A DNA stretch of 64,000 nucleotides from the NCBI RefSeq assembly GCF_001650915.1, contig NZ_LXYO01000012.1, forward strand, positions 372,001-436,000, in the 5' to 3' direction. The notes beneath the pieces are model-generated. The model was given only the letters and a program-made list of their open reading frames with translations, was not told the origin of the DNA and did no database searches. This DNA comes from Marinobacter sp. EhC06 (GTDB taxonomy: Bacteria; Pseudomonadota; Gammaproteobacteria; Pseudomonadales; Oleiphilaceae). Shown one piece after another: positions 53,964 to 62,404 of the stretch (position 1 is the first letter of the stretch; every line of letters starts with the position of its first letter). The translations under genes and the position numbers were made by a program.

Positions 53964-54302
53964 TCAGGCCTTCTTGACGAATTCCGATTTCAGTTTCATG
54001 GCGCCAATACCGTCGATCTTGCAGTCGATATCGTGATCGCCTTCAACCAGGCGGATGCTCTTCACCTTGGTGCCAACTTTGACAACGGAACTGGAGCCCT
54101 TGACCTTCAGATCCTTGATAACAGTCACCGAATCGCCATCCTGAAGCTCATTGCCGTTGGCGTCGCGAACCACCTTCGCGGCGTCAGCCGCCGCAGCCTC
54201 CGCCTCAGTCCACTCATGCCCACACTCCGGGCAGACCAGTTGAACGCCGTCTTCATAGGTATACTCGGAACTGCACTGCGGGCATGGCGGAAGCTGCGAC
54301 AT
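53964..54302 (-). CDS. yjdM: YjdM/PhnA-like zinc-ribbon protein
   Basis: A 112-residue protein. The N-terminal zinc ribbon has two CxxC pairs ([10 protein letters not shown], then VCPECGHEW). The C-terminal PhnA domain is [20 protein letters not shown] onward. The start MSQLPP at 54302 is chosen since AGGA lies seven bases upstream; two codons further upstream an ATG is too close to it. Function remains unclear although E. coli yjdM was long linked to phosphonates. Confidence 0.88.
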   Translation of the reverse strand: MSQLPPCPQCSSEYTYEDGVQLVCPECGHEWTEAEAAAADAAKVVRDANGNELQDGDSVTVIKDLKVKGSSSVVKVGTKVKSIRLVEGDHDIDCKIDGIGAMKLKSEFVKKA

Positions 54303-54342
54303 TATCATTTCCTGTTAATTTAATGGGCGCGGGATTATACCA

Positions 54343-54915
54343 TCAACGCCCGGGCGAGACCCTCGCCAGCACCGTCGGATCTTCCGACAGAGGCAAAGCG
54401 ATAATGGCGCCCTCATTCGACGAGGGAAAAATGCCCGTCAGGTCCGTGATGTTCACCTGATGCGACACCATAATGACCGGCGCCCCCGGCTCCAGCTGGT
54501 TCACCAGAGAAATCGTCTGCCGAGTCTGAGTCGGCCCGTCGCCACGATTCCGGAAAAACGAATTCAACGACGGCCACTCGGTCACCTCGCCCATGTTCAT
54601 TCCGGTAGCGGTATCCATACAGCGACACCACTGACTGCTGAACACCCGCGCTTCGGTAATTCCATGGTCCGCCAGAAACGGCTTCCACGCCCGGGCCTGC
54701 TCCCGGCCGGTGTCGTTCAGATTCCGCTGGGTGCTGCAATCGTTAAGGTCAAAGTTGCCCGGGTCTCCGGTGCCGGGCGCCAGTGCATGGCGCAGCATCA
54801 GAACAGCCCGTCCGTCTCTGAGGGCCTCCCAGGCTTCTTCGTTGTTATCGGCAGCAACGGCTGGTAACGAAAACAGAAGGGCTAACAGGCCTGAAAACAG
54901 AATTCGGTTAATCAT
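54343..54915 (-). CDS. Exported histidine phosphatase-family protein
   Basis: A 190-residue protein from the ATG at 54913-54915; the frame extends further but only through the palindrome and shows no protein-like sequence. Signal peptide: INRILFSGLLALLFSLPAVA. The phosphatase motif is LMLRHALAPG (RHA in place of RHG), with SSQWCRCMDTATGM and the second His in VIMVSHQVNIT. It should act in the periplasm; substrate unknown. The ATG is preceded by GGAG. Confidence 0.85.
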   Translation of the reverse strand: MINRILFSGLLALLFSLPAVAADNNEEAWEALRDGRAVLMLRHALAPGTGDPGNFDLNDCSTQRNLNDTGREQARAWKPFLADHGITEARVFSSQWCRCMDTATGMNMGEVTEWPSLNSFFRNRGDGPTQTRQTISLVNQLEPGAPVIMVSHQVNITDLTGIFPSSNEGAIIALPLSEDPTVLARVSPGR

Positions 54916-54970
54916 CTCCGACACCTCTCTTAGAAATGTGGTCGCATGTCTCTGCTTTCGCGGATCGACC

Positions 54971-55090
54971 TCTGGAGTCCGACAGAGGCATTGGGGGTGC
55001 CCTTCCAAAAATGTTGAAGGCCAGGGATGGCCTGAAACAAGCGCACATGGACGTGCTCGTAGCGGTTTTTGGAAGGGCGCCCCCAATGCC
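54971..55090. repeat. Long imperfect palindrome, REP/MITE-like
   Basis: Arms of 25 bases, 54987-55011 and 55066-55090, pair at 24 of 25 positions and the one mismatch allows a G-U pair. The 54-base centre contains two smaller hairpins (GGCC-AGGGAT-GGCC and GCAC-ATGGAC-GTGC). A further 6-bp hairpin (CCTCTG / CAGAGG at about 54970-54990) adjoins the left arm. No gene is supported inside it. This may be a dispersed palindromic repeat; a genome search is needed to know whether copies exist. Confidence 0.8.
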
Positions 55091-55199
55091 TCAGCCACCA
55101 AAGCCGAGAACCACGAAAAGATACGCGGATCCAGCCTACCAAGCTCACAACAACAAAAGGTAAACTCCCAGCAGAGCCAAGCCAAAAGAAGGAACCACC

Positions 55200-55652
55200 A
55201 TGCCAATCTGGGTCGACGCCGACGCCTGCCCCGTCCCAATCCGGGAAATCATCTGCCGCGCCGCCACCCGCTGGCAAATCGTAACCACCTTCATCGCCAA
55301 CCACGCCATCACCCTGCCCCCGAGCCCTTACATCAAGCGCCGACAGGTCCCACAGGGCTTCGATGTGGCAGACAACGAAATCATGGACCAGATGCACAAA
55401 GGCGATCTCGTGATCACGCAGGACATCCCCCTGGCCGCCGAAGCCATTGAAAAAGGCGCCGACGTCTTCAATCCCCGTGGCCAGGCCTTCACCAAAGAGA
55501 ATATTCGTCAGCGCCTGGCCATGCGCAACTTCATGGAAGAAATGCGCAACGCCGGCCAGGTCACCGGGGGGCCAGCTCCCTTCAGCCAGACCGACCGCAA
55601 GGAATTTGCCGACAAGCTTGACCGCTGGCTGCAAAGAAACGCACGCGATTGA
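55200..55652 (+). CDS. yaiI: YaiI/YqxD-family protein (DUF188)
   Basis: A 150-residue protein with the NYN/PIN-like DUF188 pattern: MPIWVDADACPVPIREIICR (conserved Asp residues), DVADNEIMDQMHKGDLVITQ and ITQDIPLAAEAIEKGADVFN. It probably binds metal; nuclease activity is not proven. GAAGGA lies upstream of the ATG. A Fur-like site overlaps its final codons. Confidence 0.92.
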   Translation: MPIWVDADACPVPIREIICRAATRWQIVTTFIANHAITLPPSPYIKRRQVPQGFDVADNEIMDQMHKGDLVITQDIPLAAEAIEKGADVFNPRGQAFTKENIRQRLAMRNFMEEMRNAGQVTGGPAPFSQTDRKEFADKLDRWLQRNARD

Positions 55653-55670
55653 TAATGATTCTGTTTTAAA
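55649..55670 (+). promoter_or_regulatory. Fur-box-like site before the ABC exporter gene
   Basis: TTGATAATGATTCTGTTTTA with following AA has the GATAATGAT half consensus of Fur. It is 18 of 22 identical to the site before fhuC at 57569. It overlaps the end of yaiI and lies about 85 bases before the ABC transporter start; a matching -10 was not clear. Confidence 0.5.
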
Positions 55671-55754
55671 ACCCGGGCAGATCCGCTACCCTTCCCGCCT
55701 TATCGATTGCAGGCTCAGCGCGGGCCTGCCTGATTCACGGGAGAGAAGCGGAGT

Positions 55755-57557
55755 ATGTCCTCACACAGCCACCAAACCACCAGCAGTTTTGCTGCCCTGG
55801 CCCGCCTGCTCAGATACGCCCGGGGCTATCGCCGACAGATCATCGCCGCCACCACCTGCTCCATCATCAACAAACTGTTCGATATCGCCCCGGAAATACT
55901 GATCGGTGTCGCCATCGATGTGGTCGTCAACCAGGAAGAGAGCTTTGTCGCTGGCCTCGGTTTTGAAACCGCCCAGGAACAGATCACCATTCTGGCCGTA
56001 CTCACCTTCTTCATCTGGGCCGGCGAATCCCTGTTCGAATACCTGTTCCAGATTCTCTGGCGAAACCTGGCCCAGCGGCTGCAGTCGGACCTGCGGCAGG
56101 ATGCCTACGAACATGCCCAGCGCCTGGACATGAGCTTCTTCGAGGCCCGTAGCTCCGGTCAGCTGGTGGCCACCATGAACGACGACGTGAACCAGCTTGA
56201 ACGCTTCCTCGACGGCGGCGCCAACGCCATGATTCAGGTGCTGGTGACGGTTGTTGCCGTCGGCGCCGTATTCTTCGTGCTCTCGCCACTTATTGCGCTG
56301 CTGGCATTCACGCCCATTCCACTGATCATCTGGGGCGCGTTCTACTTCCAGCGCAAAGCCGGGCCATTGTATGCCGATGTCCGTGAAAAAGTGGGTGACC
56401 TGTCCAGCCGGCTGGCCAACAACCTGGGCGGCATCGCCACTATCAAGAGTTTTACTGCTGAACAGCGGGAAGCCAGGCGCCTGAAAGAGAGCAGCGAAGC
56501 TTACGTGGAGGCCAATCGCCGGGCCATCCGTATCAGCTCGGCCTTTATCCCGGTAATCCGGATGGCCATCCTCGCCGGCTTCCTGGCCACCTTCACGGTT
56601 GGCGGCATGATGGCCCTCGAGGGCAGCCTGAACGTGGGTGCCTATGGTGTACTGGTGTTCCTGACCCAGCGCCTGCTCTGGCCCCTGACAGGGCTTGCCG
56701 AGGTCATTGACCTGTTTGAACGTGCCATGGCCAGCACCCGTCGGATTCTGGACCTGCTGGCCGAACCCGTGCACGTGCGTGACGAGGGAGGCAAGGCTCT
56801 CGAGGAACCGGTAAAAGGCGACGTTGAGCTGGAGAAAGTAAGCTTTCACTATCCCTCCAGCGGTGCCGGCATCCGGGATATCAGCCTGACCGTGCCAGCC
56901 GGCAATACGCTTGCACTGGTTGGCGCTACCGGTTCCGGTAAATCGACTCTGATCAAGTTGCTGCTCCGGTTCTACGACCCGAGCCATGGCGAAATCCGAA
57001 TCGATGGCCAACCCATTCGGGACCTCAGCCTGAAATCCCTGCGCGGCGCGATCGGGCTGGTGAGCCAGGATGTCTATCTGTTCGAGGGCACCATTCGGGA
57101 GAACCTGGCCTACGGAAATCCGGCTGCCAGCGACGCGGAAATCACCGACGCTGCGAAAACCGCGGAAGCCTGGTCCTTCATCGAAGCCCTCCCTGAAGGC
57201 CTGGATACACCGGTCGGTGAACGGGGCGTTCGCCTTTCCGGGGGACAGCGCCAGCGACTGTCCCTCGCCCGTGCGCTGCTGAAAAATCCGCCGATCCTGG
57301 TGCTTGATGAAGCCACCAGCGCCGTGGACAACGAAACAGAAGCCGCCATCCAGCGGTCACTGAAGCGCATTGGCCATAACCGGACCGTGATCATGATTGC
57401 CCATCGACTCTCCACGATCGTTGATGCCGACTCCATTGCGGTGATTGAAGGCGGCAAAGTGCTGGAACAGGGAACCCACCGGGAGCTGCTGGACCAGGAT
57501 GGCGCCTACGCCAACCAGTGGCGGGTACAGACCGGACAGATTCAGGCCGCCGTTTAA
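55755..57557 (+). CDS. ABC exporter-type protein with fused permease and ATPase
   Basis: A 600-residue half transporter: a six-helix permease domain (about 20-330) followed by an ATPase. Walker A is GATGSGKSTLIK, Q-loop IGLVSQDVYLFEGTIR, signature RLSGGQRQRLSLARALLK, Walker B ILVLDEATSAVD and switch His in AHRLSTI, so it is complete and could work as a homodimer. With a Fur-like site upstream and the Fhu genes behind it, it may move siderophores or iron complexes; substrate is inference. CGGGAGAG lies upstream of the ATG. Confidence 0.92.
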   Translation: MSSHSHQTTSSFAALARLLRYARGYRRQIIAATTCSIINKLFDIAPEILIGVAIDVVVNQEESFVAGLGFETAQEQITILAVLTFFIWAGESLFEYLFQILWRNLAQRLQSDLRQDAYEHAQRLDMSFFEARSSGQLVATMNDDVNQLERFLDGGANAMIQVLVTVVAVGAVFFVLSPLIALLAFTPIPLIIWGAFYFQRKAGPLYADVREKVGDLSSRLANNLGGIATIKSFTAEQREARRLKESSEAYVEANRRAIRISSAFIPVIRMAILAGFLATFTVGGMMALEGSLNVGAYGVLVFLTQRLLWPLTGLAEVIDLFERAMASTRRILDLLAEPVHVRDEGGKALEEPVKGDVELEKVSFHYPSSGAGIRDISLTVPAGNTLALVGATGSGKSTLIKLLLRFYDPSHGEIRIDGQPIRDLSLKSLRGAIGLVSQDVYLFEGTIRENLAYGNPAASDAEITDAAKTAEAWSFIEALPEGLDTPVGERGVRLSGGQRQRLSLARALLKNPPILVLDEATSAVDNETEAAIQRSLKRIGHNRTVIMIAHRLSTIVDADSIAVIEGGKVLEQGTHRELLDQDGAYANQWRVQTGQIQAAV

Positions 57558-57568
57558 CGCAATATATA

Positions 57569-57597
57569 TTGATAGTGATTCGCATTTAAATTATCCT
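57569..57597 (+). promoter_or_regulatory. Fur-controlled promoter of the fhu operon
   Basis: TTGATA (57569-57574) and TATCCT (57592-57597) are spaced by 17 bases. A Fur-like box (GATAGTGATTCGCATTTAA, 57571-57589) fills the gap between them. The start codon of fhuC is 29 bases downstream of the -10. Confidence 0.65.
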
Positions 57598-57625
57598 GCA
57601 GGCCCTCAGTATTCCGGGAGCCTGC

Positions 57626-58399
57626 ATGCCTGTTTTTTTTGACGTTTCCAGTCTCAATGTTCGCATTGGCGACACCGCCATTCTTCAAAACCTGAACCTC
57701 GGATTCGTTGAGGGTGAGGTAACCGCCCTGCTCGGGCATAACGGCTCCGGCAAATCCACCCTGCTCAAGGTGCTTGCCCGGCAGCTTGCACCGTCTTCTG
57801 GCGAAGTACAGCTTTTGGGGAAATCCTTCCGGAGCACAGGCGCCCGGGAGTTTGCCCGCAGCGTGGGCTATTTGCCCCAGCATCCACCGGGAACCGACGG
57901 TTTGACGGTCCGCGAGCTGGTTGCCCTGGGTCGCTACCCCTGGCGCGGCCCACTGGGCCGCTATAACGAGGAAGACCACCGGCTGATTACCCAGGCCATT
58001 GAAGACACAGGGCTTGGTCAGTTCCAGCATCGCTCTGTCGACACCCTCTCAGGTGGTGAGCGCCAGCGTGCCTGGATTGCCATGCTGCTGGCCCAGCAGA
58101 CCCAGTGCCTGCTTTTGGATGAACCCATTTCCGCCCTGGATGTAAAACACCAGGTTGAAACCCTGCGCCTGGTCCATCGTCTCGCCGAACAGCGGGATCT
58201 TACGGTTGTCGTGGTTCTGCACGATGTGGATCTTGCAGCGCGGTTCTGCGACCGCCTGGTCGCCCTTAAATCCGGTCAGCTTGTCGCCGATGGCAGCCCC
58301 CGGGACATCATGGACTCCGGCATCCTGGAATCCATTTATGGCGTGCCCATGGGCGTAATGGAGCGCGCGCCCGGGCAGTGGGTGTCCTATGTTCACTAG
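57626..58399 (+). CDS. fhuC: Ferric-hydroxamate ABC transporter ATP-binding protein
   Basis: A 257-residue ABC ATPase of the FecE/FhuC type. Walker A GHNGSGKSTLLK, Q-loop YLPQHPPGTDG, signature DTLSGGERQRAWIAMLLAQQ, Walker B CLLLDEPISALD and His in VVVLHDVDLA are complete. It powers import of ferric siderophores through FhuB. It lies first in the operon fhuC-fhuD-fhuB-fhuF with overlapping genes. Confidence 0.93.
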   Translation: MPVFFDVSSLNVRIGDTAILQNLNLGFVEGEVTALLGHNGSGKSTLLKVLARQLAPSSGEVQLLGKSFRSTGAREFARSVGYLPQHPPGTDGLTVRELVALGRYPWRGPLGRYNEEDHRLITQAIEDTGLGQFQHRSVDTLSGGERQRAWIAMLLAQQTQCLLLDEPISALDVKHQVETLRLVHRLAEQRDLTVVVVLHDVDLAARFCDRLVALKSGQLVADGSPRDIMDSGILESIYGVPMGVMERAPGQWVSYVH

Positions 58400-59324
58400 G
58401 TCTGAACGCTGTTGGCGATACGGCGCGGCTCTGCTGTTGAGCCTCGTGCCGGTCTTTTCCAGTGCCGCTAGCTGGCAGCACGAACAGGGAACCCTGACCC
58501 TCGATAAAACGCCGGAACGGGTGATTGCTCTCAACTGGGCCGCCACCGAGGCGCTGCTGTTACTGGGTGTCACTCCCATCGGCGTTGCCGATCGCGATGG
58601 CTATAACGTGTGGGTCAAGGAACCGGAACTTCCCGAAGGTGTGGCCAACATCGGCACCCGGGTGGCACCGAGCCTGGAAGCCATTGCCGAGCTCAAACCG
58701 GATCTGATCGTCACCAGCTCCGAGATGGCTCCTGCGGCTAACCTGCTGGAGCGCATTGCGCCTACCTACGTTGTCAGCGTTTACAAGCAAGGCTCCCGAC
58801 CGTTCGAAAAGGCCAGCGGCATGCTTACAACGCTCGGTGAGATACTGAACCGGGAGGAGCAGGCAGAGGCTGTTCTCAACGACATCGACCAGACCCTGCA
58901 GGCTCAGCGCCGTCGTCTGGAGAATGCCGGCCTCACGGACCGACCGGTGGCGCTGGTGAACTTTCTGGACGACCGACACGTTCGCGTATACGCACCCAAC
59001 GGCCTTTTCCAGAGCGCCCTGAACGCCCTTGGCCTTGAGAACGCCTGGCCCCACTCCGGGAATTACTGGGGGTTCTCGGTCGTCGGGCTTGAAGCACTTG
59101 CGCCCTATCAGGACAGCCGGATCGTTGTCATTTCTCCGACCCTGCCCGGGTTGTCTGACACCCTGGCCAACAGCCCTTTCTGGACCTATCTGCCGCCGGT
59201 TCAGCGCGATCAGGTGTACCAGATTGATCCGGTCTGGCCGTTTGGCGGGGTTTTCCCGGTCAAGCGACTGGCAACGTTACTCGCTGATGGTCTGCTGGCC
59301 GGAGGTTCAGACAATGTACGCTGA
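58389..59324 (+). CDS. fhuD: Ferric-siderophore periplasmic binding protein
   Basis: A 311-residue protein with a signal peptide (RYGAALLLSLVPVFSSAAS) and the two-lobed siderophore-binding fold: ERVIALNWAATEALLLLGVT, LEAIAELKPDLIVTSSEM and a long connecting helix. It captures ferric hydroxamates and passes them to FhuB. It overlaps fhuC by 11 bases and fhuB by 11 bases. Confidence 0.9.
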   Translation: MFTRSERCWRYGAALLLSLVPVFSSAASWQHEQGTLTLDKTPERVIALNWAATEALLLLGVTPIGVADRDGYNVWVKEPELPEGVANIGTRVAPSLEAIAELKPDLIVTSSEMAPAANLLERIAPTYVVSVYKQGSRPFEKASGMLTTLGEILNREEQAEAVLNDIDQTLQAQRRRLENAGLTDRPVALVNFLDDRHVRVYAPNGLFQSALNALGLENAWPHSGNYWGFSVVGLEALAPYQDSRIVVISPTLPGLSDTLANSPFWTYLPPVQRDQVYQIDPVWPFGGVFPVKRLATLLADGLLAGGSDNVR

Positions 59325-61344
59325 ATCCGCAAACAGCCCGGTCAGCCGCCCATCCCTTCCCGCAAGGGTGCCGGTAGCAGCAGCACTGATCTGGTGTGGC
59401 GCGTTTCTCGCGAGCGCGGCGCCCTGGTTTGGCCAGCTCGACGTCGGCGCCCTCATCGCCGCATTCTGGACGTTCGAAGCCAACAATTACGCGTCGGTAC
59501 TGGCGCACTACAGCTGGGCACCCCGTGTCGCCATTGCTGTCCTCATTGGCTGTGGCCTTGGCCTCGCCGGCGCGGTTACCCAACAGATCCTCGGCAATCC
59601 CCTCGCCTCGCCCACAACCCTGGGCGTGGAAGCCGGCGGCCAGTTCGGGGTAACAGTCGCGACCATGTTCTTCCCCGGGTTGCTCGCCTTCAGTCAGGAC
59701 CTGGTGGCGGTTTCCGGCGGGCTACTGGCAATCGGCTTGGTTATCGCGCTCACCTGGCGCCTGGGCTTTTCTCCGGTCACCGTGATACTGGCCGGGCTTG
59801 TGGTCACCTTTTTCCTGGGCGCCGTGAACATGGCGTTCCTGTTACTCAAGGGTGAATGGCTGGGAAACCTGTTTATCTGGGGCGCGGGCTCCCTGGTCCA
59901 GAATAATTGGCAGCCGTTAATGGAACTCTGGCCCCGAGTACTGGCGCTGGGCGTGTTAATGATCCTGTTGATGCGCCCGCTGCAAGTCATGCAACTGGGG
60001 CAGACCTCTGCCCGATCCCTCGGCGCCAAGGTCGGTCTGATTCGGGTGCTGGCGCTGTTTCTGGTGGTTCTGATGAGTGCCACGGTGGTCAGCCGGGTTG
60101 GTGTCGTGGCCTTTATCGGTCTTGCGGCACCGGTGCTGGCAAGGCTGCTGGGCGCCCGTACCCTGTCCGAGCGCCTGATCTGGAGCAGTCTCCTGGGCGC
60201 GGGTCTGCTGTTACTGGCGGATACCCTCGCCCACTGGGCAACCACCTGGGGCGACGGATCACTGGTGCCCACCGGCACAACCACCGCCCTGATCGGCGGA
60301 CCGATTATTCTGCTGGCCCTGCAGGGTTTGAAGAACACCCATCATATGCCCGGGCAAGACGACAGCCCCGCCGGTTTCCTGCCCAAAAGGCGTTCCACCC
60401 CTGTGATTGGCGGAGCCATAGCCGCCCTCCTTTTGAGCACCATTGGTATCTCCATGGGGTGGTCCCCGGGGCTGGACGAGTGGAGCTGGACTCCGATCGC
60501 CCAGTGGCACGAGGCGTGGGTCTGGCGCGGCCCCAGATTACTGGCAGCTATTCTTGCGGGTGTGGCCCTGGGCCTCGCAGGAACACTAATCCAGCGAATG
60601 ACAGGCAACCCCATGGCCAGCCCGGAAATGCTCGGCATCAGCGGCGGCGCGGCGGTGGTTATGGTTTTGATCGTTCTGTTCGGTGCCGATATTGGCCGGG
60701 CAGGACAGCTGGGAGCGGCCACCCTGGGCGCCGCAGCTGCCCTCGGTTTGTTGATCATGCTGGCCCGCAAGCACCGGTTTGCCGGCAACCAGCTCCTGCT
60801 TGGCGGGCTCGCCTTATACGTGTTCATGGACGCGGGCCTTCGACTGGTCATGGCTTCCGGTGGCACGGTCGCCTCGCAGCTTCTCAACTGGATGTACGGT
60901 TCCACCTGGCTGGTCTCGGAAGCCGAGGCCCTGGGGCTTTTGGCGCTGATCGTGCTGATTTCAGCTGCCCTTCTGGCGATTATCCGACCCCTGAGCATTC
61001 TTCCCCTGGGTGAAACATCGGCCAGTTCACTGGGCTTGCCGGTAACGAAAGTCCGTCTGCTGTTGCTTCTTTTGGCGGCGCTGCTGACCGCTGCGGCGAC
61101 GGTGGTGATCGGCCCGCTGAGTTTTGTGGGTCTTATCGCACCCCACCTGGCCCGTGTTCTGGGCCAGCAGACCGTAGGGCGACAGCTCGTTGTGGCTGCC
61201 CTTGCCGGAGGCTTGTTGCTGGGCGTTGCCGACTACCTCTCCAGAATCGTTGTTTACCCCAACCAGCTTCCGGCGGGGCTTCTGGCCGCCCTGGTCGGTG
61301 GCCTGTATTTCCTCTGGGGGCTGAGTCGCCATGGCAGAGCCTGA
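59314..61344 (+). CDS. fhuB: Fused ferric-hydroxamate permease (two BtuC-like halves)
   Basis: A 676-residue permease from ATG 59314, with GGAGG upstream; a frame open to 59029 shows no match before it. Two BtuC/FecD-type halves of about ten helices each are visible (LGNPLASPTTLGVEAGGQFG in the first, MTGNPMASPEMLGISGGAAV in the second; each half ends with an FIGLAAPVLARLL or FVGLIAPHLARVL motif). Fusion of both halves is typical of FhuB. It overlaps fhuF by 14 bases. Confidence 0.94.
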   Translation: MYAESANSPVSRPSLPARVPVAAALIWCGAFLASAAPWFGQLDVGALIAAFWTFEANNYASVLAHYSWAPRVAIAVLIGCGLGLAGAVTQQILGNPLASPTTLGVEAGGQFGVTVATMFFPGLLAFSQDLVAVSGGLLAIGLVIALTWRLGFSPVTVILAGLVVTFFLGAVNMAFLLLKGEWLGNLFIWGAGSLVQNNWQPLMELWPRVLALGVLMILLMRPLQVMQLGQTSARSLGAKVGLIRVLALFLVVLMSATVVSRVGVVAFIGLAAPVLARLLGARTLSERLIWSSLLGAGLLLLADTLAHWATTWGDGSLVPTGTTTALIGGPIILLALQGLKNTHHMPGQDDSPAGFLPKRRSTPVIGGAIAALLLSTIGISMGWSPGLDEWSWTPIAQWHEAWVWRGPRLLAAILAGVALGLAGTLIQRMTGNPMASPEMLGISGGAAVVMVLIVLFGADIGRAGQLGAATLGAAAALGLLIMLARKHRFAGNQLLLGGLALYVFMDAGLRLVMASGGTVASQLLNWMYGSTWLVSEAEALGLLALIVLISAALLAIIRPLSILPLGETSASSLGLPVTKVRLLLLLLAALLTAAATVVIGPLSFVGLIAPHLARVLGQQTVGRQLVVAALAGGLLLGVADYLSRIVVYPNQLPAGLLAALVGGLYFLWGLSRHGRA

Positions 61345-62152
61345 CCCTAAGCCCGGGCTCGGCCAGTGGGCCCGGGAATACAGCCATCTTCTGAGCCAGT
61401 CAGGGCTGGATCGGGAATCGGTTGTGAACGAGGCGCTGCAACCCGCTGTCGGTGCGCGAAGCGGCCTCTTTTCTCTGGCCCAATGCCTGGAGCAACCGTC
61501 GCTACTACTCAGCCAGGTTGGCATCGAATACCCTGACAACGCCGGGCCCCGGGCCGTGCGCGCGTATATTTCTGTGCTTCAGCAGGATCTGGCGCTGAGC
61601 GTTATTGCGCCGCTGACCCTGAGGCTGTTCCGCGACGGCCACGCGCCTTTACCGGATGCCAAACGAATCTTCCTGGCTCCGGCAGACCACCCGAAACAAA
61701 CCGTATCCCGTTGGTATCAGCTGCCGGGTGGCGAGGGTGTTGATGAAGAAACGTTTGTCAGATCAGCAGGAGCTCTGACAGCTGAGTGGTACCCTGTCTT
61801 CCGGCGCCAGTTGGGAGTCAGCCCGGGCGCCTACTGGAGCAGTACAGGTCTTGGACTGGGGGCGCCGTTTTCAGCCGTGTGGAACCGGGTCGACCCGCAA
61901 GCGCTTTGCCAATTGGCGCAAGGCTGGCTGGAGCAATTTCAAAACGATGCAAACCAGTTTATTGGCTGGATTCCTGCGGTGTTCGGTGAGCAAGCCACGG
62001 CAATCCCTCAGCGAAAGGGGTGTTGCCTGAAATACCTGCTGCCGGAGGGCGGTTACTGCGGTACCTGTGGCGTACATCGCAAGGAACGACTCGCTGCACT
62101 TACGCCCCAAAAGCAGACGACAACGCCAGGCCAATGGCAACCAGGCCGATAA
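61331..62152 (+). CDS. fhuF: Ferric-siderophore reductase FhuF-like
   Basis: A 273-residue protein. The C-terminal [2Fe-2S] ligand set CCLKYLLPEGGYCGTCGVHR (CC, then CxxC) marks FhuF, which reduces iron in ferric hydroxamates. The middle (RLFRDGHAPLPDAKRIFLAP) fits the family. It overlaps fhuB. Its last 53 bases are shared with a minus-strand small gene (62100-62210). Confidence 0.88.
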   Translation: MAEPDPKPGLGQWAREYSHLLSQSGLDRESVVNEALQPAVGARSGLFSLAQCLEQPSLLLSQVGIEYPDNAGPRAVRAYISVLQQDLALSVIAPLTLRLFRDGHAPLPDAKRIFLAPADHPKQTVSRWYQLPGGEGVDEETFVRSAGALTAEWYPVFRRQLGVSPGAYWSSTGLGLGAPFSAVWNRVDPQALCQLAQGWLEQFQNDANQFIGWIPAVFGEQATAIPQRKGCCLKYLLPEGGYCGTCGVHRKERLAALTPQKQTTTPGQWQPGR

Positions 62153-62210
62153 GCACACCGGCACCTGCCGCAAGCTTCAAACCTTCGATCATTTCCTGTT
62201 CGAGTGCCAT
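62100..62210 (-). CDS. 36-residue single-helix membrane peptide under a Fur-type promoter
   Basis: The ATG at 62208-62210 has GGAGGAAAGGGA directly upstream. The 36 codons give MALEQEMIEGLKLAAGAGVL, then IGLVAIGLALSSAFGA and stop at 62100-62102. It is an acidic N terminus followed by a glycine-zipper-like hydrophobic helix (GAGVLIGLVAIG). A promoter with an inserted Fur-like box lies 39 bases upstream. Its 3' end overlaps the fhuF 3' end in antisense by 53 bases. It is unrecognised. Real expression is an inference from the promoter, ribosome site and sequence. Confidence 0.6.
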   Translation of the reverse strand: MALEQEMIEGLKLAAGAGVLIGLVAIGLALSSAFGA

Positions 62211-62248
62211 TCCCTTTCCTCCCGTTTGACGAAAACCAAGTTAATTTC

Positions 62249-62277
62249 ACTTTAATGCGAATACTTATTATTTGCAA
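62249..62277 (-). promoter_or_regulatory. Fur-box promoter of the small membrane peptide
   Basis: Read on the minus strand, TTGCAA (62272-62277) and TAAAGT (62249-62254) are 17 bases apart. The gap holds ATAAGTATTCGCAT, which fits 11 of 19 positions of the Fur consensus and shares ATTCGCATT with the fhuC site. Confidence 0.55.
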
Positions 62278-62404
62278 CAGGAGATCAATGATCCGTAATG
62301 TGTCCGGAGCCCTATACTCTTGGGGGCGGGACCAAGCCTCGGCGAAGCCCGCTTCAACTGCTACTCTGAATGTTCTAATGGCACCGGTAAGAACGGAGGC
62401 TTCA

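Noticed and set aside
54916..55239. N-terminal extension of the histidine phosphatase gene
   Set aside because: The extra 108 residues are encoded by the palindrome, while ATG 54915 gives a good signal peptide and ribosome site.
54930..55634. A long minus-strand open frame over the palindrome and yaiI
   Set aside because: It is antisense to yaiI, a clear family member, and has no recognisable domain; the palindrome creates the open frame.
59029..59313. Open frame before fhuB
   Set aside because: It is out of frame with fhuD, which is a clear binding protein in that stretch; GGAGG and ATG 59314 define fhuB.
62288..62404. Upstream ATG for the sugar dehydrogenase with AGGAG nearby
   Set aside because: It would place 39 polar residues before a typical signal peptide; ATG 62405 has a strong ribosome site. 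Kept only as an alternative.
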